From contig CAZQKM010000002.1 of assembly GCA_964593925.1 (NCBI GenBank), forward strand, positions 62,001 through 126,000: a stretch of DNA of 64,000 bases. Direction: 5' to 3'. This DNA is from Oleidesulfovibrio sp964593925 (lineage in GTDB: Bacteria > Desulfobacterota > Desulfovibrionia > Desulfovibrionales > Desulfovibrionaceae). Under the pieces are notes generated by a model. It had not been told where the DNA came from. It saw only the letters and a program-made list of their open reading frames with translations, and ran no database searches. Shown here piece after piece: positions 43,898-53,351 of the stretch. Made by a program: the position numbers and the translations under genes. Position 1 is the stretch's first letter. Each line of letters opens with the position of its first letter.

Positions 43898-43977
43898 CAA
43901 CCCTATTTTCAAACTTGGACAGGGAAATTGAAAAGGAGTGGTGCCAGGTGGAGGCAAAAGGAAGTGAGGTGCCATAA
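43855..43977 (+). CDS. Possible 40-residue small protein after tRNA-Arg
   Basis: The ATG at 43855 has AAGGGG six bases upstream. It opens 40 codons: METWQALDLLENIFSTLF, then an acidic, helix-prone part (REIEKEWCQVEAKG) and a stop at 43977. The start lies in the loop of the strong hairpin and the ribosome site in its stem. If real, translation would depend on RNA structure. It may equally be a remnant of an element once integrated at the tRNA, or chance. No family is recognised. Confidence 0.3.
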   Translation: METWQALDLLENIFSTLFSNLDREIEKEWCQVEAKGSEVP

Positions 43978-44179
43978 AAAACACCTCTACGCAGCTGTGT
44001 AATGCACCCAAGGAGCTTTGGCAGATCGATATCCTTGCGGAGGCATATTCACCGACGGTTATAGTATATCCGTGGGCATGTGGTCAGAGGAGAAGACGTA
44101 GCATACCGGTTACTTTGATGTTACCATGAATATTTCAGGAAAGACGAGTAGAGCTACACTATACACTCTCTGTGGTGAG

Positions 44180-45409
44180 CTATTGTGGCTGGGCGGTGAC
44201 TAGTGTAGCCGCGATATCCCCGTACCTTGCGACTTGCCGGCGGCCTTGCTCTATACGCTCCAGTATGGTGTTCATTTCCAAGTTGCTTTTACCAAGTGCT
44301 GCTTCTGCTAGGCGTAGCCAGTTGTCAGGGGCTGCAGCCAAGACTGGGACCACAGCGTTCTTCTGTCCCAACCACTCCATAAATCCGGCAACCTTGGGGT
44401 TGTACCCGAATGCGACCACAGGGACACCGTTCATCGAGGCAAATACCACGCCATGCAATCTGGTACACAGTCCGAGCCTTGCCTTGGCATAAAGCGAAAG
44501 CGTTTCTTCTACATCCAGTTGATCTGTAATGATAACGGCTTGATCGTCGTGGCGCATGGCGGCGCTAACCTGTTCTGCAATTGTACGGTCATCTTCCAGC
44601 GGGCCGCCATGTTGGTAGGTGCATTGGGGGATGAACAAGGGGCAAAGATCATGCTTTTCATATAGGGTATCCAGAACTGTAGCCATGCTGTGCACCCAGT
44701 CTTCATGAGACATACAGCCCGCAGGAAGCCATCGGAGTGAAACGGCCACAACGCCTCTTTTTTGTGTATGTGCTTTGTTCCACCATGCCTGGGCCCGAGG
44801 CGATGTAGGTTCGGCAGCCGGAGTAGGCAACCCCAGCACAGGATCGGGTAACACTTCACACATACCGTCATAATGTATTTTTTGGGCAACGCTGACGCTG
44901 GAGGTATCACGCACGGTAACAGCAGAGGCCATATCAAGGCAGAGGCGCGCATATTTTTGTCCCATCATGGTATGCAGTGGACCTATGGAAAGTCCGTACC
45001 ATAGTATGGGCACGCCCGATGCCTTTGCCATAAGCGTGAGGATCAGGAAATATGGAACAGGCCCACGTAGAATATCAATGCTCAGATCTATCAGCGCATT
45101 ACCAGCACCAAGTACAAGTAAATCGCTGGAGGCCAGTACCTGCTCCAAAGCCACAAGATCTGCCTTGTCATCATCAGGATTAAAACCACGGAACCATTTA
45201 CCCAAGCTATCTGCCTTTGAGGCATATTCAAAGTTGGGCACACTACGCAGGCCGTATGCACTGTATTCCGCTCCTCCCGGAGGGCGGGAGACAACGACAC
45301 CGTCAAAAGGGCCGATTTTTTCGCGCAGCATACGGGCCATGACCAGAAGTGGAGCATCATCCCCTTGGCTTTGTATACCATAGGCTCCTGCAAACATGAC
45401 GCGTTTCAT
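44180..45409 (-). CDS. Polysaccharide pyruvyl transferase family protein
   Basis: A 409-residue protein with the PS_pyruv_trans fold (PF04230). The start is VMFAGAYGIQSQGDDAPLLV, where the second half resembles the G-N-x-GDEA motif of the family with a change. The C-terminal half shows KARLGLCTRLHGVVFASMNG and VPVVAFGYNPKVAGFMEWLG, a very typical family block. Members transfer pyruvate ketals to cell-surface sugars or act in related reactions. It overlaps by four bases the methyltransferase-like gene upstream, so it belongs to a small surface-glycan operon. It is the last gene of that operon. Substrate unknown. Confidence 0.88.
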   Translation of the reverse strand: MKRVMFAGAYGIQSQGDDAPLLVMARMLREKIGPFDGVVVSRPPGGAEYSAYGLRSVPNFEYASKADSLGKWFRGFNPDDDKADLVALEQVLASSDLLVLGAGNALIDLSIDILRGPVPYFLILTLMAKASGVPILWYGLSIGPLHTMMGQKYARLCLDMASAVTVRDTSSVSVAQKIHYDGMCEVLPDPVLGLPTPAAEPTSPRAQAWWNKAHTQKRGVVAVSLRWLPAGCMSHEDWVHSMATVLDTLYEKHDLCPLFIPQCTYQHGGPLEDDRTIAEQVSAAMRHDDQAVIITDQLDVEETLSLYAKARLGLCTRLHGVVFASMNGVPVVAFGYNPKVAGFMEWLGQKNAVVPVLAAAPDNWLRLAEAALGKSNLEMNTILERIEQGRRQVARYGDIAATLVTAQPQ

Positions 45410-46518
45410 GAGGTGCCTCCAAGATCGCGGTCGCGGTATAAAGGAATAAAGCGGGCGGACTGTGCAAGCCTTTGCACAACAGTCTGTGTAATTTTATTTC
45501 CAACGCTCTGCCATTTTTTTGTAAGGGCAGAGCCAAGGAATATAGAGGCGTTACGTAGCCTGGAAATACCTTTTGTTATCTGCCGCATGCGTGCTTCTGT
45601 CTCATGGACTTCGAGCTTGAGGTTCGCAGCAAAAGTAGTCGCGGGTTCTAGGTACTGACGGCTGGTATTCAAATATCGCTGGCGGTTAGAGATATAGTTG
45701 TACACATCATGCGCCAGTTGCGTTGCAAGGGGCAGTGCAGACACCATGCCGTGCCAATAAAAAGCAGATGCTTTTTTACGGAAGATGCAGCAGATATTTT
45801 TGTCGTCAGACAGGGTAGACTGCTCTGTGGTACTGCCAGCAAACCCCGCAGAGCGGACAGCGGATTTCAATGCTGTCGTATAAAAGTTCAGAGTATGTTC
45901 TACGCAGAAATAATTATTGATGTCACATTTAAGGGCGGTGGGGTTTCCTAGCTTACTCAAGGGAATGCGGGTGTGCATAGATGCAAGTGCCATGCGGATG
46001 TCGTGCGTGTGGCCAAAGGCTCCAGAGGCGCACAACAGGTCGATGGTGTCAGGGGGGATGGCAGGCAGTTTCAACGGGGCTTCCCAAAGATGCAGCCACA
46101 GTTTTTTCCGCGCAAATGCCGTTTTTCCGGTGCTCAGTTCAATGTTAGCGCGATGCCAGCGCCCTTGCTTAAATGAGGCTAGAGAGTCGGCAAGTTCGCA
46201 TCCGATACTAAGAGTGGAGTGTTTGAGTGTTTGGGGAAGCAAGGAAAAAATATTTTTCCAAAAGTCGCGCCGGACCTGCATCAGACGTGTATGGCTAATT
46301 TTTGGAACATAAAGATGAAATATGTTGTTTGTGGGGTGATATTTTTGCAGCTCTGTAAGGGGCAGGGGGGTGGGCTGGAATATAAATACACAGTTTGCGC
46401 AGTAGACAACAGAAAACGTGTGTTGCCACGGAATAACATAAAGATGGGTCGCCTCACTTTTTCCATCGTCCGGGCATACCCTTGGAGTGACGCCTGTAGT
46501 ATCGTCCTGGCGTTCCAT
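45406..46518 (-). CDS. Degenerate SAM-methyltransferase-like protein
   Basis: A 370-residue protein with the layout of its neighbour at 46523 but weak motifs. An N-terminal segment with YCANCVFIFQPTPLPLTELQ resembles the zinc-type lead of class I sugar methyltransferases. Motif I reads LSIGCELADSLASF, where a functional enzyme has GxGxG, so SAM binding is doubtful. A region LLCASGAFGHTHDIRMALAS stands where the acidic loop before the next strand is expected. The C-terminal 130 residues are helical and basic. It overlaps the pyruvyl transferase gene (four bases) and is four bases after the next methyltransferase gene. Its role may be structural or lost. Confidence 0.6.
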   Translation of the reverse strand: MERQDDTTGVTPRVCPDDGKSEATHLYVIPWQHTFSVVYCANCVFIFQPTPLPLTELQKYHPTNNIFHLYVPKISHTRLMQVRRDFWKNIFSLLPQTLKHSTLSIGCELADSLASFKQGRWHRANIELSTGKTAFARKKLWLHLWEAPLKLPAIPPDTIDLLCASGAFGHTHDIRMALASMHTRIPLSKLGNPTALKCDINNYFCVEHTLNFYTTALKSAVRSAGFAGSTTEQSTLSDDKNICCIFRKKASAFYWHGMVSALPLATQLAHDVYNYISNRQRYLNTSRQYLEPATTFAANLKLEVHETEARMRQITKGISRLRNASIFLGSALTKKWQSVGNKITQTVVQRLAQSARFIPLYRDRDLGGTS

Positions 46519-46522
46519 TTTT

Positions 46523-47461
46523 TTATTCCTTACTCATTGGTGTTTCAGGTGCGGTTGCATAGACTACAGCGTGACGTCCGATGCAATGTTTTGCCAGTGT
46601 ACGATATACATCAACAAGCGCGGGCGCCAGGCCGAAAGTACTGAAAGTTTCTTCCATTTTTATGCGCCACCTGTGGCAGTCACGGCCAAGCGTATGGTCA
46701 TTAATATAGTTTTGGCCCATCAGCAGCAGAAAATCGATGGGAAAGCTTGCTTCTCGGATATGTACAGTAAATCCATGCCGCTCAAGCACACCCTGAAGCG
46801 AATCAAATGAAAAGTAATTGATGTGGGCAGGCGGGCTGACCCACCATGGTTCAAAGTTTTTTTCGTTGCGCAGAGCTTTTTGGATTGGATTGAAATCGTT
46901 GGGCACAACCACGCAAAAGACTCCCCCCGGGCGCAGGGCCTTTTTAATCCCTGTAATGAGTGCATGCGGGTCTGCAAGATGCTCCAACACGTCACTCATG
47001 TAGACTGCATCAAATATACCGGCTTCCACAGCGGTATGTTCGGTGAAAAAATCGTTATATACCGTAAGCCCCAGGTTTTGTGTGGAATATTGCCATGCTT
47101 GACGAGAAGGCTCATAGCCTGTGCCGTCCCAGCCTTTTTCCCGCGCTGTCAGCAAAAAGATACCGGGGCCTGAGCCGATATCCAATATGCGTTTTGTATA
47201 TGCCGGAAGCAGTGTGCCCATAGTATCAAGCCGGGTCCCGTGTACAAACTGCCACCATGCCTGATCCTGCGTATGGCGTTCAATGTAGTCCGGCAACATG
47301 GTCGAATAATAGCTTTCGCGATACATATGTTCAATGGTGGCAGGATCTGGAATCGGCAGCAGGTGCGCAAAGCCGCACACTTCGCAATCTATGACCGTGT
47401 ATTCACCTTTTTTTTCCAGCACCGGGCCGGTGTGTTTCTCCTGCTTTGTATGTGTGCTCAT
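46523..47461 (-). CDS. Class I SAM-dependent methyltransferase
   Basis: A 312-residue enzyme. The N-terminal part has a C-x-x-C (VIDCEVCGFAHLLPIPDP), typical of sugar methyltransferases of the Methyltransf_23 group. The SAM-binding core shows RILDIGSGPGIFLLTAREKG, the acidic GTGYEPSRQAWQYS, and DAVYMSDVLEHLADPHALIT followed by ALRPGGVFCVVVPNDFNPIQ, all intact. It is the first complete gene of the minus-strand glycan cluster. Its start overlaps the end of a frameshifted upstream gene in an ATGA pattern. Likely substrate is a nucleotide sugar or lipid-linked sugar. Confidence 0.88.
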   Translation of the reverse strand: MSTHTKQEKHTGPVLEKKGEYTVIDCEVCGFAHLLPIPDPATIEHMYRESYYSTMLPDYIERHTQDQAWWQFVHGTRLDTMGTLLPAYTKRILDIGSGPGIFLLTAREKGWDGTGYEPSRQAWQYSTQNLGLTVYNDFFTEHTAVEAGIFDAVYMSDVLEHLADPHALITGIKKALRPGGVFCVVVPNDFNPIQKALRNEKNFEPWWVSPPAHINYFSFDSLQGVLERHGFTVHIREASFPIDFLLLMGQNYINDHTLGRDCHRWRIKMEETFSTFGLAPALVDVYRTLAKHCIGRHAVVYATAPETPMSKE

Positions 47462-47644
47462 GAGGATTTTGCTTCCATACGCCGAATGATGTCAGCGGCG
47501 ATTCGTTGTGCTATAGTTTGTACCCTGTTTCAGGCGGTGTAAACCTGCCATATGGCCGCAATGGGTAATTGCTGCATCTTCTGTAATATTGTGATGAACA
47601 GCAAGGTTTATAACGAAGATATTAGCTTTAAAAACGTTTACCAT
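47458..47644 (-). pseudogene. Frameshifted 3' remnant of an unidentified gene
   Basis: Minus-strand codons from 47644 give a protein-like run ending THCGHMAGLHRLKQ (through 47525). After one extra base the sequence continues VQTIAQRIAADIIRRMEAKS and stops at 47458. That stop overlaps the methyltransferase start as ATGA, the usual operon pattern. The two parts read as one C terminus broken by a single-base shift. A TAA lies in frame just upstream of 47644 and no ribosome site is seen, so the gene is also cut at its 5' side. The family is not recognised. Confidence 0.45.
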
Positions 47645-48316
47645 GGCAGAATGTTACGGGTTGATACAGATATACGAGATTTGCCTCGGCGGCTGGCTCG
47701 TACTATCATCAGACGCTACGGGGTAATGTCACTGCGGCGTATGGTGCTTTTTATGCTTGGCGGTATCATGCGTGCATGGCCTAGTATGCCTGTACCCTTC
47801 AGTTAAGCAACAGATCTTTTTTGTACGTTATTGATTTTGCAAAATATGGGCCGCTAGCAATGTTGTAACTCTGCCAGGGGACGTACCCGGCAACTAGGTA
47901 AGCCTCACTTCCCGCGGACTTATTTTTTGCGTACTGATTTCCATGGCAAAAAAGTGCAAGAGATGAATTTTGTATAGGTGTCTACAGGTAGGTCAAAGAG
48001 GTTTTTCTGCCGGCGACGTGCAGGCCGGCACGTTGCTGGCGACCAATCCTTTTTACCCCTGGACCACATCATCTGGTATGGTGGAGTGGGATATGGCCAT
48101 ACTGTATAGTGCCGGATATGCCAAGGTTGGATGTCAAGATTACGTCACCAACCACAATCCTGCATGGACATTGTGAGCACCAGCCGTTACCGTAAGTATC
48201 CTGTAGTAGTCGGATATGGTGTTGTATCCGGGTAGAGGGTGTGCAGACGCAAAGAGCATGAAGCGCTTTGTTTGTCCGAGTCTACCCCAGGTCTGACTGG
48301 TGTACTGGAGTGTTCC
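47645..48316. other. Gene-poor region upstream of cardiolipin synthase
   Basis: About 670 bases with no convincing gene on either strand. It may hold more decayed sequence of the gene remnant at 47458-47644. A seven-base inverted repeat (TGCCGGC/GCCGGCA) lies at 48010-48032 without a T tract. The promoter of the downstream gene should be near the right end. Confidence 0.4.
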
Positions 48317-49759
48317 ATGGAAGTAACTCTTTTCAGCAGTCTGCTGGTTGCGTTTAATATCTGTATATCATTTATTGCGGCGGGCCATGCCTTGTTGCAC
48401 AAGCGCGACCCGCGCGCTGCTCTTGGCTGGGTGGCTGTGAGCTGGACATTTCCATTGGCTGGGCCACTGCTATATTTTGTATTTGGTATTAACAGGGTAC
48501 GTAGCAAGGCCCAGCGTCTACACAAACGGAGCGGTACAGACCATTACGAATCACACGGGGTCAGTACATTGTTTGCAACGGGTGGCTCCATGGATGCGCA
48601 GGACATTGCGCCGGAATACCGACTGCTGCAACGCCCGGGGCAGGCTGTAACGGGTATGCCCCTTGTGGCAGGTAATACGGTACACATACTGCACAATGGC
48701 GAGCGGGCGTATGGCCGCATGCTTGCGGCCATAGCTTCGGGCAAAGACAGTATATATCTAAGCACGTATATTTTTGAAACCGGCCCCATAGGCCTTCGGT
48801 TCATAGATGCCTTGGCTGATGCTGTTCGGCGGGGGGTAGACGTACGCGTGTTGCTGGACGGTATGGGGGAGTTTTATTCTTTGCCCCGTGCGGGAAATTT
48901 GCTCAGAGAGCGGGGTGTTGCTGTGGAGCGCTTCTTGCCGCCTCGTCTGTTACCCCCTCAGTTGAGCGTAAACCTGCGTAACCACCGTAAACTACTTATT
49001 GTGGATGGGCAGGTGGCTTTTACCGGCGGCATGAATATTGGCTGTCGGCATGTCAAGGACGCTGTAACAGGCAGGCGCCGAGTAACGGATGTGCACTTTG
49101 AATTCTCCGGCCCGGTGGTAATCCAACTGCATGAGGCATTCAGGGATGACTGGCATTTTGTTACGAGGCAGGATGTCCTGCCCCACAAGGGGGCTATTGA
49201 CACCTGCGGAGATGTATTGTGTCGAGTCATAGCAGGAGGGCCGGGCAGGCACCTTGATCATATTGTTGCACAGATCATGGGAGTATTGGCTTCTGCTGTC
49301 CATTCGGTACGGATTATGACGCCGTATTTTTTGCCTCCGAGCGGGCTTATCAGCGCGTTGCAGGCTGCTATGCTGCGTGGAGTCCGCGTGGATATCATTT
49401 TACCGGGGCAGAGCAATTTGCCTCCGGTGCATTGGGCCACACGTAACATGTTATGGCAGTTGTTGCGTTTTGGGGTTCATCTGTATTACCAACCGCCGCC
49501 TTTTGCACACACCAAACTACTTTTGGTTGATGGTTGCTATGCGCAGGTGGGTTCGGTCAATCTTGACCCACGTAGTCTGCGGTTGAATTTTGAGTTGAAT
49601 GTGGAAATCTTTGATATGGCTGTTACGCAAGCTCTGGTGGAGCATTTTGAAGCTACACGGAAGGTATCACACATGATTACATCACAGGAACTTTACAGTC
49701 GGTCGTTGCCTGTTCGTATGCGGGATGCAGCCTGCTGGCTGTTTACCCCGTATTTGTAG
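48317..49759 (+). CDS. cls: Cardiolipin synthase (phospholipase D family)
   Basis: A 480-residue membrane enzyme. Two N-terminal hydrophobic segments flank LLHKRDPRAALGWVAVSWTF. Two phospholipase D motifs follow: NHRKLLIVDGQVAFTGGMNI (near residue 220) and AHTKLLLVDGCYAQVGSVNL (near 400), each with His, Lys and Asp. It joins phosphatidylglycerol molecules to cardiolipin at the inner membrane. The ATG at 48317 is chosen because GGAG lies upstream and the first membrane helix starts at once. It stands between the minus-strand glycan genes and the plus-strand glycosyltransferases. Confidence 0.93.
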   Translation: MEVTLFSSLLVAFNICISFIAAGHALLHKRDPRAALGWVAVSWTFPLAGPLLYFVFGINRVRSKAQRLHKRSGTDHYESHGVSTLFATGGSMDAQDIAPEYRLLQRPGQAVTGMPLVAGNTVHILHNGERAYGRMLAAIASGKDSIYLSTYIFETGPIGLRFIDALADAVRRGVDVRVLLDGMGEFYSLPRAGNLLRERGVAVERFLPPRLLPPQLSVNLRNHRKLLIVDGQVAFTGGMNIGCRHVKDAVTGRRRVTDVHFEFSGPVVIQLHEAFRDDWHFVTRQDVLPHKGAIDTCGDVLCRVIAGGPGRHLDHIVAQIMGVLASAVHSVRIMTPYFLPPSGLISALQAAMLRGVRVDIILPGQSNLPPVHWATRNMLWQLLRFGVHLYYQPPPFAHTKLLLVDGCYAQVGSVNLDPRSLRLNFELNVEIFDMAVTQALVEHFEATRKVSHMITSQELYSRSLPVRMRDAACWLFTPYL

Positions 49760-50006
49760 CAAGTATATACTTTTCTTTGTGGGTAAAGCCTGGCGGAGGC
49801 AGTCGGACGTGTCGACAAGAGAGCCATGGGCATGGTGTGCATACGTGCAGTACCTGTATGCTCTGGTGGTGGTATTTGTTTTTGCTGATGAAAAAGTAGC
49901 ATACAGTAGACGCGGGATGTATGGCTTGTGGTTATGTAGCGTTTTGCCGTTGGACGCAGTCCGACGAAGCGTCGAAGGTGCGGTTTAATTTTTTGGGAAG
50001 CTGTTA

Positions 50007-51128
50007 ATGTCTTTTCCTGTCCAGGTACTGGTTAAATACTGTGATCCCTCTTCAGGGGGAGAAGGGGTGGCATACCGTTTTTGTCGCTACATGCAGGCGC
50101 GCGGCGTTCCCTTTGTTATGGTTTGTGGCCGTAACAAAGAGCCGAACGGCCCTTTGGCGGAGCATGTGGTCACATTGGGTATGTTACGGCCCACACGTTT
50201 ATTAAAATATGCTTCGTTTTTTCACAGGGCCGAGCGGTATATCGCAGAGCACAAGGGATTGTCCTTTTCGTTTGAATATATACCCGGATCGGCTATTGTC
50301 CGTCAGACAGGTGTGCATCGTACATTTTTGGCCCGTTCGCTGGAGGGGTTGAATGAAAAGGATACGCGTCGTAAAGTCCGTAACCGCGTATTAAACCCGT
50401 ACAACAAGTATTTGCCCATGCAGGAACGTAGAACGTTGTTTTCTTCGGCATTGCGGCAGATAGTGGTGCCTTCTGCCATGACGCGTGCTGAAGTACGCGC
50501 GGCTTACCCAACGTTGTGTGACAAGGTGGCAGTAATTCCCAACGGAGTTGATACGCAACGCTTTTGTTCTGTAGATGCCTTTGACAGGGATGCCGCCCGG
50601 CAACATTTTTGGCCCCAGGCCGTGGATAAACGTATTGTAGGGTTTGCGGGCAATGGTTTTTTGCGTAAAGGATTGGCCCATTGTATTGGTAGTTTGCCCC
50701 TATTACCCGACGACATCGTGCTGTTGGTTGCGGGCGGAGATTCCCCCGAATTATATGAGCGGCAAGCCTGTGAACTGGGTGTAGGGCACAGGATACGCTG
50801 GCTTGGTGAGATCAGTGACATGCCCCGATTTTTTCATGCGTTGGATGCCTTTTGCCTGCCCACGCGTTATGACCCTTTTGGGTTGGTCATTGCAGAGGCG
50901 TTGGCATCAGGAGTGCCTGTGGTGACATCAACGCAGGCAGGCAGTGCACAAGTTGTCTGCCCTGATGTTTCTGGTGTGGTATGTTCGCAACTTGATGACG
51001 CTACAGTGGCTTGTGCTGTAGAGCGTGTTCTGCAATTGCCGCGGGGGCACATTGCGTCTACGGTGGGAGATGAACGGGATATGTTTGCAGCCTACTTGGC
51101 ACTGACAGAGTCCGTACGTGGTGGATAG
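50007..51128 (+). CDS. GT4-family glycosyltransferase (first)
   Basis: A 373-residue GT-B enzyme similar to WaaG-type lipopolysaccharide glycosyltransferases. The N-terminal domain begins VQVLVKYCDPSSGGEGVAYR. The C-terminal nucleotide-sugar domain includes VIPNGVDTQRF, RIVGFAGNGFLRKGLAHCIG and the conserved E-x7-E region in FCLPTRYDPFGLVIAEALAS with GVPVVTS. It should act on the cytoplasmic face of the inner membrane. A GGGAAG site precedes the ATG. The second glycosyltransferase follows after 57 bases, so both probably build the same core oligosaccharide or surface glycan. Confidence 0.9.
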   Translation: MSFPVQVLVKYCDPSSGGEGVAYRFCRYMQARGVPFVMVCGRNKEPNGPLAEHVVTLGMLRPTRLLKYASFFHRAERYIAEHKGLSFSFEYIPGSAIVRQTGVHRTFLARSLEGLNEKDTRRKVRNRVLNPYNKYLPMQERRTLFSSALRQIVVPSAMTRAEVRAAYPTLCDKVAVIPNGVDTQRFCSVDAFDRDAARQHFWPQAVDKRIVGFAGNGFLRKGLAHCIGSLPLLPDDIVLLVAGGDSPELYERQACELGVGHRIRWLGEISDMPRFFHALDAFCLPTRYDPFGLVIAEALASGVPVVTSTQAGSAQVVCPDVSGVVCSQLDDATVACAVERVLQLPRGHIASTVGDERDMFAAYLALTESVRGG

Positions 51129-51185
51129 CACCCCATGTGCCGTGTCCATCACGCGGCGTGCCGGGGCAGAGAATAAGGAGTGCCT

Positions 51186-52289
51186 GTGAAGATTGCGTAT
51201 GTGATCGGCGGCCTGCATCATGGCGGTATTGAAAACTGGCTATTGCACTTTACGCCGCGCTTGCAAACACTCGGGTATGAACCCGTGGTGATCAATGTTA
51301 CCGGCAAGGGTGAATTGGGGCCACTGTTTGAGCAGGTGGGAGTATCTGTGTACAATGTGGGTAGGCAGGGGCAGCGAGCTGGGACGCATCGTTTTGATAC
51401 AACGTACAAGCTGCGTAGACTTATACGGCGCCTGCAGCCTCATATTATCCAGAGCATGACCTTTCCTGCCAACTACCATACGCGACTGGCTACCTTGGGT
51501 ATGCCTGTACCCGTTATCACAAACCTGCGTAATACAAAGTGTCAGACGAAGTTTGTGCGCCGGATGATGGACCGCATCCTTTCCATACGGACTACCGTAT
51601 TTGTAGGAGTATCTCAGGCCGTGGTGCGTATAGCTGCCGGAGAGCAGAATTTGTTTAAACGCCCTGTGCACGTTATCTATAACGGTATTCCAGATGCATG
51701 TTTTTTAGCTCCTGCGGCAGATATTTCTGCGTGGAATCTGGGAGACGGTCCTGTACTTGTTGCGGCCTGCCGGCTGACTGCCGCAAAAAATATGGATTTT
51801 TTCTTGGATGTATTTCGCAATGTACTGGACCGTGTACCTGACGTGCGCTTTGTGCTTGTGGGGGATGGCAGGGATCGTGTCCCCCTTGAAGCGCAAGCTC
51901 ATGCTCTGGGGATAACGGAACATGTTCTTTTTACCGGCATGCGGAGTGACGTACCGTCTGTGCTCAAGGCACTTGCCCTCTACCGAAGCATTTTTGTGGT
52001 GCCTTCCAGGTGGGAGGGGCTTTGTAACGCAGGCTTGGAGGCGATGGCGTGCGGTATTCCCCTCGTGGTGGCAGATACTGTACCGGTAGAGGAAGTGGCA
52101 GGGGATGCGGCGCTGGTGTTGCCGCTGGACAAGCAGTGCTGGACGGATGCACTTATTGCCTTGTTGGGTGATGCCGATCGGCTAGAGGCCATGCGTACAC
52201 GGGGGGAGGCCGTGGCACACCAATGTGATTTTGCGGCGCATGTGTCTGCGTGGGATGAACTGTATCGGCAAATCGCGGGAATTATGTAA
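51186..52289 (+). CDS. GT4-family glycosyltransferase (second)
   Basis: A 367-residue GT-B enzyme. Motifs are KIAYVIGGLHHGGIENWLLH at the start, VIYNGIPDACF, VAACRLTAAKNMDFFLDVF and the acceptor-side FVVPSRWEGLCNAGLEAMAC with GIPLVVADTVPVEEV (E-x7-E kept). The start GTG at 51186 follows AAGGAG by six bases. The GTG at 51180 in frame is less well spaced. Donor and acceptor cannot be told from sequence. It continues the plus-strand glycan pair. The DUF169 gene follows 91 bases later. Confidence 0.9.
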   Translation: MKIAYVIGGLHHGGIENWLLHFTPRLQTLGYEPVVINVTGKGELGPLFEQVGVSVYNVGRQGQRAGTHRFDTTYKLRRLIRRLQPHIIQSMTFPANYHTRLATLGMPVPVITNLRNTKCQTKFVRRMMDRILSIRTTVFVGVSQAVVRIAAGEQNLFKRPVHVIYNGIPDACFLAPAADISAWNLGDGPVLVAACRLTAAKNMDFFLDVFRNVLDRVPDVRFVLVGDGRDRVPLEAQAHALGITEHVLFTGMRSDVPSVLKALALYRSIFVVPSRWEGLCNAGLEAMACGIPLVVADTVPVEEVAGDAALVLPLDKQCWTDALIALLGDADRLEAMRTRGEAVAHQCDFAAHVSAWDELYRQIAGIM

Positions 52290-52380
52290 CCGAACATGCC
52301 TTGAGTAGGGTCTGTAGTTGACTGGCGGCAGAAAGCCTATGACTGATCGCTCTTTGAAGTGCAATAAGGAGTATCTTGAT

Positions 52381-53154
52381 ATGGAAAATGTTAAAGAAAT
52401 GCAAGCATTTCTCATGTGTGAGCTGCGCTTGTATCACTATCCTGTGGCAGTAAAGTTTTTTTATGACCCTGCGGAAGTGGAAGATTTTAAAGCGCGGTCC
52501 GAGTATTATACACCAGTAAAACCCATGACATTCTGCCAGTGGGAGATTGCCGCACGCATGAAGGGGCAAACAGTGTATTCCGGGCGTGAAGGGCTTGGAT
52601 GTAACAATGCTGCATCCAGTTTCGGCTGGAAAGAAATGGACGATGCAGAGTGTAGGACCTATGGCAAGTATTGCACGGACGAGACGCAGGCTAGGCGTTT
52701 TGCACAAAGTAAGCCGCGGCTGCCAGAGGGATTGTTGGGCGTTGCTGTGTCTCCGTTGGCAGATGCGTTATTTATGCCGGATACCGTACATTTTTATTGT
52801 GACAATATGCAGGCTTACCATCTTGCTGTGGACTATATGGCAGCCATGGATGTCCATCCTCTACGCCCAAATCTGACTGTGAACTCGGCGGCATGTGGCG
52901 GTAACGTCTATTCATTGCTTGAAAAGCAGTTCAACATGCTGCCAGCTTGTTCTGGCGGTTATAACGCAGGAAAAACAGAGCGCGGCGAAATTAATGTAAT
53001 TATTCCCGCAGAGCAGATGGCACTGGTATACGCGCGCATGGCAGAGCGCCAAAAGGCGCATGGCAGTGTCTCCATCACAAGGCTTGGCGATGGCTTTCCC
53101 GGTGCGGATGTATGCAAAAACTGTCCATTGATTCTTTTTAAAAAAGAATCATAA
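52381..53154 (+). CDS. DUF169-family protein
   Basis: A 257-residue protein of the DUF169 family (ArCR-like). Family marks are YHYPVAVKFFYDPAEVEDFK, PMTFCQWEIAARMKGQTVYS, the cysteine-rich GREGLGCNNAASSFGW, LTVNSAACGGNVYSLLEKQF and the C-terminal DGFPGADVCKNCPLILFKK. Seven or more cysteines are present. The role is unknown. The ATG at 52381 is chosen. An AAGGAG lies ten bases upstream, and a longer frame from 52318 is possible. The next gene, dsrC, is convergent. Confidence 0.85.
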   Translation: MENVKEMQAFLMCELRLYHYPVAVKFFYDPAEVEDFKARSEYYTPVKPMTFCQWEIAARMKGQTVYSGREGLGCNNAASSFGWKEMDDAECRTYGKYCTDETQARRFAQSKPRLPEGLLGVAVSPLADALFMPDTVHFYCDNMQAYHLAVDYMAAMDVHPLRPNLTVNSAACGGNVYSLLEKQFNMLPACSGGYNAGKTERGEINVIIPAEQMALVYARMAERQKAHGSVSITRLGDGFPGADVCKNCPLILFKKES

Positions 53155-53304
53155 TTGTGGCATGAAAGTGCCGGCATGGACAAAGCTGTGCAGTTTACTG
53201 TCCTTTTTTTGGTGGAGAGGGGCAGGCAAAGACAGAAATGGACCAGGGAGGCTCGGGGAGAAAAGTGTGTTTTTTGTCGTAGCCATCAGGTCATTTTTGG
53301 GCAT

Positions 53305-53332
53305 AAAAAAAGCGGAAGCTTTCGCTTCCGCT
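53305..53332 (-). terminator. Rho-independent terminator of dsrC
   Basis: AGCGGAAGC and GCTTCCGCT form a nine-base stem with a GAAA tetraloop on the minus strand, followed by seven T residues. It lies 19 bases beyond the dsrC stop. Confidence 0.92.
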
Positions 53333-53351
53333 CATACAAGCAAAATCTGTG

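Noticed and set aside
49725..49988. 87-codon frame after cardiolipin synthase
   Set aside because: It begins inside the end of the cls gene in another frame and shows no motif or ribosome site.
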